A model generated the notes under the pieces. It made no database searches, had not been told where the DNA came from, and saw only the letters and a program-made list of their open reading frames with translations. Below, piece by piece: positions 36,576 through 47,116 of a DNA stretch of 64,000 nucleotides (position 1 is the stretch's first letter; each line of letters begins with the position of its first letter). The DNA is from an uncultured Cedecea sp. GTDB lineage: Bacteria > Pseudomonadota > Gammaproteobacteria > Enterobacterales > Enterobacteriaceae. The translations under genes were made by a program, and so were the position numbers. The DNA lies in assembly GCF_947498825.1 (NCBI RefSeq), contig NZ_CANMLV010000004.1, positions 124,001 through 188,000 on the forward strand, written 5' to 3'.

Positions 36576-37010
36576 TTATGGCTTAAGTAAGGGCGAGTTT
36601 CGTTCTTTGAGAGCCAGTAAATACTTTGCTTCGTTGTAACAGATTCTGTTCTTCCAGCAGCGGTAAATTATCCGGATCCATTTGAACGCCAGTGTCCGGA
36701 TCGCAGACTGACGACGCTTGTCTTCAATTAGTTGTCGATGCTGTTCAACCCGTTGTTGAGGTAATCGAATATCTGCATTATCGGGTTCAATGGCTTTTAT
36801 CTTTTTGGGATAACGTAGCATCAGCTCCAATGCGAACTCTGCATCCTGCGGATCGTCTTTTGCCCCACTGGGCCTTTTTTAAGTTCAACAGCAACGGCGA
36901 TATGGCCTTTCACTTTTCTATGTAACGCTTTTAGCCAGGTATCAAGTGCTTCCGGCATATGCTCAATAGCATGAAAGAGACGTTCACCATTATTAAACTG
37001 GATTGTAGTG
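36576..37010 (-). mobile_element. IS110-family transposase remnant
   Basis: Minus-strand fragments LFHAIEHMPEALDTWLKALH then KVKGHIAVAVELKKGP are followed by a deletion and frame change, then KDDPQDAEFALELMLRYPKK and RTLAFKWIRIIYRCWKNRI, ending NEAKYLLALKERNSPLLKP. These are typical of IS110 transposases. The protein is interrupted and its first third is absent. Beside it, 37011-37070 (GTGGAATACTAAATTTGGCC onward) looks like the end of another insertion sequence, possibly IS3-type, which I cannot confirm. Confidence 0.8.
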
Positions 37011-37148
37011 GAATACTAAATTTGGCCACCTGAATAGAGGTGATATCATCACCTCATAGCTCAAGCAGGTAACATTTTGACCGGGCATAACAGACGAAAT
37101 TTTAGCTACGTAGACGTGCTAAAAAATAGTCGCCCTGACCTGGTAGCA

Positions 37149-37181
37149 TAAAAATAACTGGCCTTTGTGCGGCCAGTTTTT
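37149..37181 (-). terminator. Terminator hairpin downstream of gor
   Basis: Perfect arms AACTGGCC (37156-37163) and GGCCAGTT (37171-37178) with a T-rich run on both strands (TTATTTTTATG on the minus side, TTTTTC on the plus side). It lies 37 bp after the gor stop codon and may act in both directions. Confidence 0.8.
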
Positions 37182-37217
37182 CAGCGTTAAAAAAGGTGCA
37201 GGGATGGGCCTTCTACA

Positions 37218-38573
37218 TTAACCCCTCATAGTAACAAACTCTTCCGCCGCCGTTGGGTGAATCGCCACGGTATTATCGAAGTCTTTTTTGGTGGCTCCCA
37301 TTTTCAGCGCTACCGCAAAGCCTTGCAGAATTTCGTCCATACCAAAGCCAATACCATGAATACCGACGATTTTCTCATCCGCACCAGCACAAACCAGTTT
37401 CATACGGCATGGCTGGCGATGGCTGGTTACGGCGGTATACATTGCGGTAAAGGATGAAGTGTAGACCTTCACCTGGTCATCACCATACTGTTCACGCGCC
37501 TGAGGCTCCGTTAAGCCTACAGTGCCGATTGGTGGATGCGAGAACACCACTGTCGGAACGTTGCTATAGTCCAGATGTTCGTCCGGCTTGTTGTTAAACA
37601 GGCGCTCTGACAGGCGACGGCCTGCAGCAACCGCAACTGGCGTCAGCTCTACGGCACCGGTATTATCACCTACCGCATAGATACCCGGCACATTGGTATT
37701 TTGAAACTTATCAACCTTGATATAGCCTTTTTCATTCAGCTCAACGCCTGTGGCTTGCAGGTTGATATTGTCATTAGCAGGCTCACGACCAATCGCCCAG
37801 ATCAGGCAATCAACGGTTTCAGAACGGCCATCTTCCAGAGTAATCGTCAGGCTGTTATCGGCATTTTTTACCACTGACTGAGGAATTGCCTGGGTATGCA
37901 GCGTCGGCCCTTCGTTTTTGATAACTTCGAGTAAGGTATCAACAATCAATGGGTCAAAGTTGCGCAGCGGCGCATGCTTACGCACAAACAGGTGAGTTTC
38001 TGCACCCAGCGCTTTCACGACACCGGCAATTTCAATGGCAATGTAACCCGCCCCTACGACAGCCACACGTTTTGGTAGCCCTGGCAAGGCAAAGAAACCG
38101 TCAGAATCGATACCGTATTCAGCTCCCGGGATGGCAGGATGGGACGGACGTCCACCTGTTGCAATCAGGATATGGTCAGCGGTAATAATTTCGCCGTTAA
38201 CTTCTACGCTATGGGCATCAACAAAGGTCGCAAAACCGCGAATCACATCCACTTTATTCTTACCTAAGACATTGTCATAGGAGGTATGAATACGGTCGAT
38301 ATAAGCCGTACGGCTGGCAATCAGTTTATCCCAGTCAAAATGATTCAACGTGGTATCAAAACCATAGTCAGGGCCATACTGATGAATTGCCTCGGCAATT
38401 TGTGCGGCATGCCACATCACTTTTTTAGGGACACAGCCAACGTTAACGCAAGTACCACCGAGATCTTTCGCCTCAATGAGTGCGCACTTCTTCCCATACA
38501 TTGCCGCACGGTTAATTGAGGCAATACCACCACTACCACCGCCAATAGCGAGGTAATCATAATGTTTAGTCAT
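37218..38573 (-). CDS. gor: Glutathione reductase (NADPH)
   Basis: A 451-residue FAD-dependent disulfide reductase that regenerates reduced glutathione in the cytoplasm. The FAD motif GGGSGG, the redox-active disulfide in [13 protein letters not shown] (Cys42 and Cys47), the NADPH motif GAGYIAIE, the second FAD motif YAVGDNTG and the C-terminal active-site histidine in AIHPTAAEE are all present. Length is as in E. coli (450). It lies next to rlmJ, as in E. coli. Confidence 0.97.
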   Translation of the reverse strand: MTKHYDYLAIGGGSGGIASINRAAMYGKKCALIEAKDLGGTCVNVGCVPKKVMWHAAQIAEAIHQYGPDYGFDTTLNHFDWDKLIASRTAYIDRIHTSYDNVLGKNKVDVIRGFATFVDAHSVEVNGEIITADHILIATGGRPSHPAIPGAEYGIDSDGFFALPGLPKRVAVVGAGYIAIEIAGVVKALGAETHLFVRKHAPLRNFDPLIVDTLLEVIKNEGPTLHTQAIPQSVVKNADNSLTITLEDGRSETVDCLIWAIGREPANDNINLQATGVELNEKGYIKVDKFQNTNVPGIYAVGDNTGAVELTPVAVAAGRRLSERLFNNKPDEHLDYSNVPTVVFSHPPIGTVGLTEPQAREQYGDDQVKVYTSSFTAMYTAVTSHRQPCRMKLVCAGADEKIVGIHGIGFGMDEILQGFAVALKMGATKKDFDNTVAIHPTAAEEFVTMRG

Positions 38574-38662
38574 GATGCTTCCCTGTTTGAGTCGAAAAAA
38601 TTAGCTCTAATTGTAGCCTAGTAAGCAAAAGGTTCCACCAATGGCTGCAATCAGTATTGCCG

Positions 38663-39505
38663 TTATTCCGGTACTATCTGATTTAAGGTCGTCGAGCCAT
38701 TTCCACCAGGAACCAACGTTTTATGCAACCAAGGCAATACGTTAGCCATCTGCTTCTCTAATTTCCACGGTGGATTAATCACAATCATCCCCGATGCGGT
38801 CATGCCACGCTGGTCGCTGTCAGGTCTGACTGCCAGTTCAATTTGCAAAATATTACGGATGCCCGTCTCTTCGAGTTCGCGCAGCATACGCTTGATTTGC
38901 TGGCGTAATACTACCGGATACCATAAAGCGTAGGTGCCAGTAGCAAAACGTTTGTATCCTTCACTGATGCCCTTTACCACCGCCTGATAGTCGGTTTTCA
39001 TTTCATAAGGGGGGTCAATCAGAATCAGACCACGACGTGACACGGGGGGTAATTTGGCTTTTAACTGCAAGTAGCCATCAGCACGTTCAACCCTGGCGCG
39101 CGAGTCTTTCTGAAATTCAGAACGCAGTAACGGGAAATCAGAAGGGTGTAATTCTGTCAGTTGCAGACGGTCCTGCTCGCGCAGCAAATGGCGCGCAATC
39201 AGCGGTGAGCCTGGGTAATAACGTAGCTGCTCAGAGCGGTTCAGCGCCTTTACTGCACCAATATAAGCTTCCAGCTCTGCGGGTAAGCTTTCCTGTTGCC
39301 AGATACGGGCGATCCCTTCCAGATACTCGCCGGTTCGCTCCGCATGGACACTGCTCAGTTGATAACGGCCGGCACCGGCGTGGGTGTCGAGATAGAGAAA
39401 AGGTTTTTCTTTCTCTTTTAGCGACTCAATAATCAAACTCTGAACGGTATGTTTCAGCACGTCGGCATGGTTGCCGGCGTGAAAGCTATGGCGATAACTC
39501 AGCAT
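38663..39505 (-). CDS. rlmJ: 23S rRNA (adenine(2030)-N6)-methyltransferase RlmJ
   Basis: A 280-residue SAM-dependent methyltransferase, E. coli YhiR, that modifies A2030 of 23S rRNA. The motif LDTHAGAGRY is the SAM-binding segment and LIDPPYE is the catalytic (D/N)PP(Y) box for adenine N6 methylation. It is in the gor-rlmJ arrangement of E. coli and divergent from prlC; the 250-bp gap should hold both promoters, and I see no other gene there. Confidence 0.95.
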   Translation of the reverse strand: MLSYRHSFHAGNHADVLKHTVQSLIIESLKEKEKPFLYLDTHAGAGRYQLSSVHAERTGEYLEGIARIWQQESLPAELEAYIGAVKALNRSEQLRYYPGSPLIARHLLREQDRLQLTELHPSDFPLLRSEFQKDSRARVERADGYLQLKAKLPPVSRRGLILIDPPYEMKTDYQAVVKGISEGYKRFATGTYALWYPVVLRQQIKRMLRELEETGIRNILQIELAVRPDSDQRGMTASGMIVINPPWKLEKQMANVLPWLHKTLVPGGNGSTTLNQIVPE

Positions 39506-39756
39506 GGGGAGTGAACTTCCGGAAATAAGAAAACAAGTTGCCTATAGTTTACCGCAGATTGCGTCAGATTGCCGCAGTAGCTCCGGGTTGTTTCGCTTAT
39601 CCAACAGAAATAACAAAACCTGATGCTTAAAGCGGCCTGCAAAGTCCGGTAAAGCAAGGTTGCCGGGATTGAAATTATCCTCATCAGACCCCATGCTAGA
39701 TCTCAAGCACAAACGTTGTTAGCGTTTGATCCCCCTATTTAATCAGGAACGTGCAT

Positions 39757-41799
39757 ATGACTAACCCTTTGTTGACGCCCTTCGAACTGCCGCCGTTTTC
39801 CGCAATTAAACCAGAACACATTGTTCCTGCTGTGACCCAAGCGTTAGAAGAGTGCCGTGCAACGGTGGAACGTGTCGTGGCACAAGGCGCACCTTTCAGC
39901 TGGCAAAGCCTCTGCCAGCCACTGGCCGAAGTGGATGACCGTCTGAGTCGTATTTTTTCTCCGGTTAGCCATTTAAACTCCGTTCAGAACAGTCCGGAAC
40001 TGCGTGAAGCCTATGAGCAGACCCTGCCACTGCTATCAGAATACAGCACCTGGGTAGGCCAGCACGACGGGCTCTATAACGCCTACCGTTCCCTGCGTGA
40101 CGGTGAGGGCTATACGGCGCTCAATACCGCTGAGAAAAAAGCCGTTGATAATGCTCTGCGTGATTTTGAACTGTCCGGAATTGGTCTGCCTAAAGAAAAA
40201 CAACAGCGCTATGGCGAAATCTCTGCCCGCCTGTCAGAGCTGGGATCGGCTTATAGCAATAACGTACTCGACGCGACCATGGGCTGGAGCAAACTGGTTA
40301 CCGACGAAACTGAACTCACCGGAATGCCAGAAAGCGCCCTTGCGGCTGCCCGCGCACAAGCTGAAGCTAAAGAACAAGACGGCTGGTTATTAACCCTGGA
40401 TATCCCAAGCTATCTGCCAGTACTCACTTACTGTGACAACTCCGCGCTGCGTGAAGAACTCTACCGCGCCTACGGTACCCGGGCCTCTGACCAGGGTCCT
40501 AATGCCGGAAAATGGGACAATACGCCAGTAATGGAAGAGATCCTCGCACTGCGTCACGAACTGGCACAGTTACTCGGTTTTGGGAGTTATGCGGAAAAAT
40601 CTCTCGCCACCAAAATGGCTGAAAACACCCAGCAGGTACTCTCCTTTTTAACCGATCTTGCTAAGCGTGCACGTCCTCAAGGGGAAGAAGAGTTGGCCCA
40701 GCTGCGCGCTTTTGCCAAAGAACACTACGGTGTAGAAAACCTCGAACCCTGGGATATTAGCTGGTATAGCGAAAAGCAAAAACAGCACCTGTACAGTATC
40801 AGTGATGAGCAACTGCGCCCTTACTTCCCTGAAGAACGTGCGGTAAACGGTCTGTTTGAAGTGGTTAAACGTATTTACGGCATCACAGCGAAAGAACGTC
40901 ATGATATCGACGTCTGGAGCCCTGAAGTTCGTTTCTTTGAGCTGTATGACGAGCAAGGCGAATCGCGCGGTAGCTTCTATCTTGACCTCTACGCCCGTGA
41001 ACATAAACGTGGCGGAGCCTGGATGGATGACTGTGTCGGCCAAATGCGTCGTGCTGATGGTTCGCTACAAAAACCGGTGGCTTATTTAACCTGTAACTTT
41101 AACCGTCCAGTCAGCGGTAAACCTGCGTTATTCACCCACGATGAAGTGATCACCCTGTTCCATGAGTTTGGCCACGGGCTGCATCATATGCTCACCCAGG
41201 TAGAGACAGCGGGTGTATCCGGTATTAACGGCGTGCCGTGGGATGCCGTCGAGCTGCCAAGTCAGTTTATGGAAAACTGGTGCTGGGAACCTGAAGCTCT
41301 GGCATTTATCTCTGGCCACTATGAAACCGGTGAGCCATTGCCCACTGAGTTATTAGAAAAAATGCTCGCTGCGAAAAACTACCAGGCGGCACTGTTTATC
41401 CTGCGTCAGCTGGAGTTCGGCCTGTTCGACTTCCGCTTACATGCTGAGTTTAATCCAGAACAAGGGGCTAAAGTCCTGCAAACCTTGGCCGAGATTAAGC
41501 AACAAGTCGCTGTGATCCCGGGACCTTCATGGGGCCGCTTCCCACATGCCTTCAGCCATATCTTCGCTGGCGGTTATGCGGCGGGTTACTACAGCTATCT
41601 GTGGGCTGACGTACTGGCAGCAGATGCCTATTCCCGCTTTGAAGAAGAAGGGATTTTCAACCGTGAAACCGGACAGTCGTTCCTCGACAATATTCTCACC
41701 AGAGGCGGATCTGAAGAGCCAATGACACTGTTCAAACGCTTTCGTGGTCGTGAACCTGAGCTGGATGCGATGTTGCAGCACTACGGTATTAAAGGTTAA
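39757..41799 (+). CDS. prlC: Oligopeptidase A
   Basis: A 680-residue M3-family zinc metallopeptidase, same length as E. coli PrlC/OpdA, which degrades short peptides including cleaved signal peptides in the cytoplasm. The zinc motif HEFGH lies in [14 protein letters not shown] around residue 470, with the downstream Glu ligand in [14 protein letters not shown] two codons upstream (39751) is in frame, but the ATG at 39757 with AGGAA seven bases before fits better. It forms an operon with rsmJ, 8 bp downstream. Confidence 0.97.
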   Translation: MTNPLLTPFELPPFSAIKPEHIVPAVTQALEECRATVERVVAQGAPFSWQSLCQPLAEVDDRLSRIFSPVSHLNSVQNSPELREAYEQTLPLLSEYSTWVGQHDGLYNAYRSLRDGEGYTALNTAEKKAVDNALRDFELSGIGLPKEKQQRYGEISARLSELGSAYSNNVLDATMGWSKLVTDETELTGMPESALAAARAQAEAKEQDGWLLTLDIPSYLPVLTYCDNSALREELYRAYGTRASDQGPNAGKWDNTPVMEEILALRHELAQLLGFGSYAEKSLATKMAENTQQVLSFLTDLAKRARPQGEEELAQLRAFAKEHYGVENLEPWDISWYSEKQKQHLYSISDEQLRPYFPEERAVNGLFEVVKRIYGITAKERHDIDVWSPEVRFFELYDEQGESRGSFYLDLYAREHKRGGAWMDDCVGQMRRADGSLQKPVAYLTCNFNRPVSGKPALFTHDEVITLFHEFGHGLHHMLTQVETAGVSGINGVPWDAVELPSQFMENWCWEPEALAFISGHYETGEPLPTELLEKMLAAKNYQAALFILRQLEFGLFDFRLHAEFNPEQGAKVLQTLAEIKQQVAVIPGPSWGRFPHAFSHIFAGGYAAGYYSYLWADVLAADAYSRFEEEGIFNRETGQSFLDNILTRGGSEEPMTLFKRFRGREPELDAMLQHYGIKG

Positions 41800-41807
41800 T
41801 TCTCTCA

Positions 41808-42566
41808 GTGAAAATTTGTTTATTGACTGAGTCTGCTGGAAACAGCGCCTTATCTCTTTTAGCGGAGCGCTGGCAGCTTGAGCACGACGACAATGCGGTG
41901 ATGGCGCTGGTTCTTACCCCTGAGCGCCTGGAACTGCGGAAACGTGATGAACCTAAGCTGGGCGGTATTTATGTCGACTTTGTCGGTGGTGCTATGGCGC
42001 ATCGCCGTAAATTCGGTGGCGGCCGCGGGGAAGCGGTTGCCAAAGCAGTAGGGATTAAGAGCGGTTACTTACCTGATGTCGTGGATGCAACAGCCGGTCT
42101 TGGCCGGGATGCCTTCGTGCTCGCCTCAGTCGGCTGCCGGGTGAGAATGCTGGAACGTCATCCGGTGGTTGCTGCCTTGCTGGATGATGGCTTACGGCGC
42201 GGTTATCAGGATGCGGAAATGGGTTCCTGGTTGCAAGAGCGTTTACAGCTAATTCATGCTTCAAGCCTTTCGGAGCTGGCTAACCTGACCTCCAGGCCGG
42301 ATGTGGTCTATCTCGATCCCATGTTTCCGCACAAGCAAAAGAGCGCACTGGTAAAAAAGGAGATGCGTGTCTTTCAGTCACTGGTTGGGCCGGATAATGA
42401 TGCCGATGGATTGCTGGAACCTGCCAGATTACTCGCCCGCAAACGTGTCGTAGTAAAGCGACCGGACTATGCGCCACCGCTGGCGAATATCGCAACACCC
42501 AATGCGGTAGAAACCAAGGGCCATCGGTTTGATATTTATTCCGGTACGCCGGATCCCCACTCATAG
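41808..42566 (+). CDS. rsmJ: 16S rRNA (guanine(1516)-N2)-methyltransferase RsmJ
   Basis: A 252-residue methyltransferase (E. coli YhiQ) modifying G1516 of 16S rRNA. The SAM-binding motif [17 protein letters not shown] and the YLDPMFP catalytic segment are conserved. The start is GTG at 41808, 8 bp after prlC. In E. coli dtpB separates rsmJ and uspA; here dtpB is absent and a terminator hairpin follows directly. Confidence 0.95.
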   Translation: MKICLLTESAGNSALSLLAERWQLEHDDNAVMALVLTPERLELRKRDEPKLGGIYVDFVGGAMAHRRKFGGGRGEAVAKAVGIKSGYLPDVVDATAGLGRDAFVLASVGCRVRMLERHPVVAALLDDGLRRGYQDAEMGSWLQERLQLIHASSLSELANLTSRPDVVYLDPMFPHKQKSALVKKEMRVFQSLVGPDNDADGLLEPARLLARKRVVVKRPDYAPPLANIATPNAVETKGHRFDIYSGTPDPHS

Positions 42567-42571
42567 TATCA

Positions 42572-42602
42572 CCAGGGTTATCATATTAGGTGATAACCCT
42601 GG
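42572..42602. terminator. Bidirectional terminator between rsmJ and uspA
   Basis: Perfect 12-bp arms CCAGGGTTATCA and TGATAACCCTGG with a 7-base loop lie between the convergent rsmJ and uspA. U-tracts are weak, so termination is inferred from position and stem strength. Confidence 0.7.
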
Positions 42603-42615
42603 GAAACCGGAGTGA

Positions 42616-43050
42616 TTACTCGTCTTCATCCTTCAGAGGAACAATCAGCATATCAACATGAACAGTATTGATAAGCTGACGTGCAGAAGACATCAGTTTG
42701 CTCCAGAAATCCTGGTGATGCCCACAAACCACTAAGTCCATATCATATTTCTTGATAGCATCGACCAGTACCTGGCCCAGATCGCCGCTACCGCTCAGGG
42801 TTTCAGTAATAGGATAGCCCGCGTCAGTAGACAGCTCATGCAATGCATGGTGTGTTTCCTGGGAAATACGTTTTTGCATATCTCCCAGATTGACATCAAT
42901 CAGACCGGTATAGAGGTCAGAATAATTCACATCGACATGGATCAGAGAAACTTTCGCGTTATAAGGACGCGCCATTGATACTGCTTTTTCTACCAGAACT
43001 TTGCTTTCCGGAGAAAGATCGACTGCGATAAGAATGTGTTTATAAGCCAT
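42616..43050 (-). CDS. uspA: Universal stress protein A
   Basis: A 144-residue UspA beginning [20 protein letters not shown]. The C-terminal part carries [20 protein letters not shown]; like E. coli UspA it shows no complete ATP-binding GxxGx9G(S/T) motif. It is a cytoplasmic dimer induced by growth arrest and many stresses. Divergent from uspB, as in E. coli. Confidence 0.97.
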   Translation of the reverse strand: MAYKHILIAVDLSPESKVLVEKAVSMARPYNAKVSLIHVDVNYSDLYTGLIDVNLGDMQKRISQETHHALHELSTDAGYPITETLSGSGDLGQVLVDAIKKYDMDLVVCGHHQDFWSKLMSSARQLINTVHVDMLIVPLKDEDE

Positions 43051-43536
43051 AATGTTACCCCTTCCATAAATTTTTGATGACTCTGGTCGTCATCTTAAAA
43101 TGTCCGTGCAGCAAGCAATGTCTTAAACATAACAATTTCAATTGTAGACAGTATTTCTACCACAAAGCGCCCCATTAAAAGCATCTGTACGCCCTGTTTT
43201 TGCCATTTAACCCAAAAAATACCTCTCGGTACCCGTATAACGCTGACCCTAAAAGATGATGATCTGCTGTTATTGCCGAGATTAATTTAGCTTTAGAATA
43301 GCCTTAAATATCAAATTAAATCAATTGATTATATTTAATCTCTCTCTTAGCATAAAACATATTGATGTTTTTTTCATCTTTGCTACCCACCAGAGTTCTT
43401 CTACACTGTAAAAATGCTGAGGTGAAACCAAGATTAATCACGTCACATTCAGCAGTTACAGTCTGGTGTCAGTAATAGAGTTCTACAGAGCAGCTATGAA
43501 TAGGGGATAATACTCAGACATTATTGGGAGGCGTAC
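43051..43536. promoter_or_regulatory. uspA/uspB divergent intergenic region
   Basis: A 486-bp AT-rich gap without ORF. It should hold the uspA promoter and the sigma-S-type uspB promoter. I cannot mark exact boxes by eye. The uspB ribosome site is TTGGGAGGC before the ATG at 43537. Confidence 0.5.
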
Positions 43537-43872
43537 ATGATAAACACCGTCGCGCTCTTTTGGGCACTTTGTGTGATTTGTGTAGTGAATATGGTGCGTT
43601 ATTTCTCATCATTACGCGCACTCTTGGTCGTACTTCGCGGATGTGATCCACTGCTGTACCAGTACGTGGATGGAGGGGGCTTCTTTACTTCTCATGGTCA
43701 GCCCAGTAAACAAATGCGCCTGGTACGTTATATCTATACCCAAAGCTATCTGGACCATCACGATGAAGAGTTTATTCGTCGTTGTGAACGCCTCAGACGT
43801 CAGTTTATTCTGACCAGCTCCCTGTGCGGAGTCGTGATAATAAGCCTGGTAGCACTGATAATCTGGCACTAA
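43537..43872 (+). CDS. uspB: Universal stress protein B
   Basis: A 111-residue inner-membrane protein, the usual length, with a hydrophobic helix at each end ([35 protein letters not shown]). In E. coli it is a sigma-S-dependent protein needed for ethanol tolerance in stationary phase. The next gene downstream was originally pitA (convergent); an IS4-family element now sits in the terminator between them. Confidence 0.95.
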   Translation: MINTVALFWALCVICVVNMVRYFSSLRALLVVLRGCDPLLYQYVDGGGFFTSHGQPSKQMRLVRYIYTQSYLDHHDEEFIRRCERLRRQFILTSSLCGVVIISLVALIIWH

Positions 43873-43910
43873 ACCGAGCTATAAACATAAAAAAAGCGGG
43901 CCATAAACCC

Positions 43911-45332
43911 TAATGCCGATCAGTTAAGCCTGAAATGATCGGTTGAACGATCTGGTAGCTGTGCAAAAATCCGTAATCCCCCTCAGGAATTACGGATTTT
44001 TTTATGCTACTCAGCCAAGCCCTGGATGCTGTTCTTAAGTTCTCACCGAAAGAATTCTCCGCACTTTCGGATTTGCTTTCACCTGAACTCATTGATGAAT
44101 GTCTGGCTGATACTGGAGTTGTCACTGTGCGAAAGCGTCGCCTCCCCATGGAGATGATGGTTTGGGCTGTCACCGGCATATCGCTCTTCCGTTCACTCTC
44201 CATGACTCAGCTTGTTTCTCATCTTGATGTCGTCTTACCCGGAAAACGTCCTTTCGTTGCTCCAAGTGCAGTCGTTCAAGCCCGCCAACGACTTGGGGCT
44301 GATGCTGTCCGCTTGGTATTTGAAAAAACATGCCGGCTTTGGTTCGAAAAGACGCCGCTGTCACACTGGAACGGCCTCACACTGATGGCAGTAGATGGGA
44401 CTTTATGGAGAACACCAGATACGCCTGAAAATGATGCTGCTTTCGGCCGTACGGCTAATGAGCACGCCCGTTCTGACTGGCCGCAATTGCGTATGGTCTG
44501 CCAGATGGAAGTCACCAGCCATCTGCTGTCAGGTGTCACCTTTGGCAGCGTATCCGAAACCAGTGAAGTTGATCTTGCTGCCCAGCTGGCGGAACAAACT
44601 CCGGACAACTCACTGACAATAATGGATAAAGGCTTTTACGCCCTCGGCCTCCTCCATCACTGGCAGGCATCTGGAATAGAAAAGCACTGGATGATCCCCC
44701 TGCGTAAAGGTACACAATACCTGGTACTGGAGAAGCTGGGTCCCGGGCATGAACTTGTGGAAATTAGCTTAACACCCCAGGTCCGAAAAAAATGGAACCA
44801 TGCCCCAGCTACACTCATGGCTCGGCTGGTCAGCAAGGAAATCAAAGGAAAAACCGTGCAGATACTGACTTCCATGTGCGATCCGCTTCGCTATCCGAAA
44901 GCAGATATCGTCGATCTCTACGGCCACAGATGGGAAATCGAGCATGGTTTCAGGGAAATGAAACAACATCTGCTGAATAATGAACTGACATTAAGGAGTA
45001 AAAAACCTGAGCTGGTAAAGCAGGAGCTGTGGGGCCTGGCCCTGGCTTATAATCTGTTACGCTTCATGATGGCGCAAATGGCTTATAGTCTTAAGGATGT
45101 GGAGCCTTACCAGCTGGGTTTTAAACAGGCAGCACTGTATCTGGCAGGGCAACTCAGTACACTCCCTGCGGTTGCACCGGGAAAAATACCGAAGATAATT
45201 AATGAGATACTTGCGATGGCTGAAAGTTTTGTACTACCCAGCCGACGACAGCGACATTATCCGCGAGCGGTTAAAAAGAAGCCGCAACGTTATCCGTTGC
45301 GGCGTTCCTAGAAACTTAACTGACAAGCATTA
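43911..45332 (+). mobile_element. Complete IS4-family insertion sequence (1422 bp) with 12-bp target duplication
   Basis: The left inverted repeat TAATGCCGATCAGTTAAG (43911-43928) pairs with the right end CTTAACTGACAAGCATTA (45315-45332). The target duplication GGCCATAAACCC is present at 43899-43910 and 45333-45344. One transposase gene fills the element. Size, ends and duplication length agree with IS4 itself (about 1426 bp, 11-13-bp duplication), but the transposase is clearly a divergent relative. Confidence 0.95.
44004..45311 (+). CDS. IS4-family transposase
   Basis: A 435-residue DDE transposase. Catalytic Asp residues are in LMAVDGTLWRTPD and TIMDKGFYALG, and the YREK signature with exact IS4 spacing is in YGHRWEIEHGFREMK. 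The N-terminus LSQALDAVLKF and the conserved VRKRRLPMEMMVW, PSAVVQARQRLG segments match the IS4 group. No stop or frameshift is seen, and both element ends are present, so it may be active. Confidence 0.95.
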   Translation: MLLSQALDAVLKFSPKEFSALSDLLSPELIDECLADTGVVTVRKRRLPMEMMVWAVTGISLFRSLSMTQLVSHLDVVLPGKRPFVAPSAVVQARQRLGADAVRLVFEKTCRLWFEKTPLSHWNGLTLMAVDGTLWRTPDTPENDAAFGRTANEHARSDWPQLRMVCQMEVTSHLLSGVTFGSVSETSEVDLAAQLAEQTPDNSLTIMDKGFYALGLLHHWQASGIEKHWMIPLRKGTQYLVLEKLGPGHELVEISLTPQVRKKWNHAPATLMARLVSKEIKGKTVQILTSMCDPLRYPKADIVDLYGHRWEIEHGFREMKQHLLNNELTLRSKKPELVKQELWGLALAYNLLRFMMAQMAYSLKDVEPYQLGFKQAALYLAGQLSTLPAVAPGKIPKIINEILAMAESFVLPSRRQRHYPRAVKKKPQRYPLRRS

Positions 45333-45378
45333 GGCCATAAACCCGCTTTTTAATTTCTGCTAAACCTCCACTGTGACT

Positions 45379-46887
45379 TTAGATAAAGAACAGTGAAAGC
45401 CAGTACAATCCGCCCGAGAGCAGAATAGAAATTGGTAAGGTAAAGACCCAGGCCATCAGAATATTGGTGACCGTTTTCCGCTGTAAACCACCACCATCAA
45501 CCAGCATAGTCCCGGCAACAGAAGATGACAGAACATGAGTCGTCGATACAGGCATACCAGTATAACTTGCCATACCAATAGACACGGCGGCAGTCAGCTG
45601 AGCAGACATACCTTGTGCATACGTCATCCCTTTCTTACCGATTTTTTCACCGATAGTCGTGGCAACACGACGCCAACCAATAGTGGTACCAATACCTAAT
45701 GCCAGAGCAACAGCAATGATTATCCAAATCGGCGCGTACTCAATGGTATTCAGTAAGTCTCCTTTCAGTTTCTTCAGTAAACGACGATCGTCAGGGCTGA
45801 CTTCTGGCAATTTAGCCACTTTGTCCGCGGTATCAGAGATACACAGCATAATACGACGTAACTGGCTGCGATTTTCAACTGAAAGCTGGCTATAGCTTTC
45901 AATGTTGCCGAGCATCGCTTTGGCACGTTCCAGAATGGCAACCGAGTTCTCTGCATGGCAATGGAACTCTGCGGTATCTTCTGGCGTCAGGCCTGCATTG
46001 GGTGAAGGTGCCGGGATAGTTTGATGCTCACCCATCGACTTCTTCACTAAACCTGGATGCTGTTGAAAATAGGTTTCAACGTTAGCAACCGCATCACGGG
46101 TGCGGGTTATTTCGTAACTGGAGGCTTCCATGTTAACGATAAAACCAGCAGGCGCCACGCCTATCAGCACGAGCATGATAAGACCAATGCCTTTCTGACC
46201 GTCGTTTGCACCATGGGCAAAACTCACACCAATGGCAGACAGGATCAAAGAAACACGCGTCCAGAAAGGCGGCTTTTTCTTACCGTCTTGCTTTTCACGT
46301 TCAGCAGGAGTGAGGTGGACACGTGCTCTCTTCTTGGTACCGCTCCAGTAGCGACGCAGCAGGAAAATTAACCCACCGGCAACCACTAAACCGATAATCG
46401 GTGACAGCAGCAATGATCCAAAGATCCCCATGACTTTAGGCAGGTTCAACGCATCAACAACCGAAGAGTCGGTCAGTAACGCATTAGTTAAACCAATACC
46501 GATAATCGAGCCAATAAGGGTGTGTGAGCTTGAGGCCGGTAGCCCAAAATACCAGGTACCGAGGTTCCAGATAATAGCTGCCAGCAGCATTGAAAATACC
46601 ATTGCCAGACTATGTGCAGAACCGACGTTGAGCAGCAGGTCAGTAGGTAACATATGCACAATCGCATAGGCAACACTCAACCCCCCAAGCATCACGCCCA
46701 GAAAGTTAAACAGCGCCGCCATTGCCACCGCGATATGCGATTGCATTGCACGCGTGTAAATCACTGTTGCTACTGCGTTAGCGGTATCGTGGAAACCATT
46801 GATAGCTTCGTAGAACAGTACAAACGCCAGAGCAAGTAAAAGCAAAAGTCCGGTATGGAAATCCAAACCGGCAAACAAATATTCCAT
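45379..46887 (-). CDS. pitA: Low-affinity inorganic phosphate transporter PitA
   Basis: A 502-residue PiT-family carrier that imports phosphate as metal-phosphate with protons. Conserved PiT signatures [10 protein letters not shown] and [14 protein letters not shown] are present, with hydrophobic segments at both ends and a hydrophilic central loop from about 215 to 385. The frame extends upstream to 46947; the ATG at 46887 ([13 protein letters not shown]) matches the family start. Convergent with uspB across the IS, divergent from yhiN. Confidence 0.95.
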   Translation of the reverse strand: MEYLFAGLDFHTGLLLLLALAFVLFYEAINGFHDTANAVATVIYTRAMQSHIAVAMAALFNFLGVMLGGLSVAYAIVHMLPTDLLLNVGSAHSLAMVFSMLLAAIIWNLGTWYFGLPASSSHTLIGSIIGIGLTNALLTDSSVVDALNLPKVMGIFGSLLLSPIIGLVVAGGLIFLLRRYWSGTKKRARVHLTPAEREKQDGKKKPPFWTRVSLILSAIGVSFAHGANDGQKGIGLIMLVLIGVAPAGFIVNMEASSYEITRTRDAVANVETYFQQHPGLVKKSMGEHQTIPAPSPNAGLTPEDTAEFHCHAENSVAILERAKAMLGNIESYSQLSVENRSQLRRIMLCISDTADKVAKLPEVSPDDRRLLKKLKGDLLNTIEYAPIWIIIAVALALGIGTTIGWRRVATTIGEKIGKKGMTYAQGMSAQLTAAVSIGMASYTGMPVSTTHVLSSSVAGTMLVDGGGLQRKTVTNILMAWVFTLPISILLSGGLYWLSLFFI

Positions 46888-47116
46888 AGACGTTACGCCA
46901 TTTTGAGGACATGAACGCGGCGCATTATGTAAGACAACCTCCGCCACGGCAAAGCGAAATCTGGACTTTTTTTAATTTTGATCGCCACCCTCCAGACAAG
47001 TAAAAACATTTAAATGTTATTTTTCATATAGATAACCTTAATCTGAGCGTTAATACTGGTACAGCCAGCTACGGTTATTTACAATCCTTTTCCTTAAGCA
47101 TAGTCGGGAGTTTGTC

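Larger units (their letters stand above)
43890..45349. terminator. uspB/pitA bidirectional terminator split by an IS
   Basis: Joining the bases left of 43910 to those right of 45344 restores AAAAAAGCGGG, the loop CCATAAA and CCCGCTTTTT, a typical bidirectional terminator for convergent uspB and pitA. In the present sequence each half has lost the other half of its stem (plus-strand U-tract on the right side, minus-strand one on the left), so termination is probably weakened or taken over by IS sequences. Confidence 0.8.

Noticed and set aside
37011-37090. Possible end of an IS3-type element beside the IS110 remnant
   Set aside because: It looks like an insertion-sequence terminus, but no transposase piece or partner end confirms it, so it is only mentioned with the IS110 remnant.
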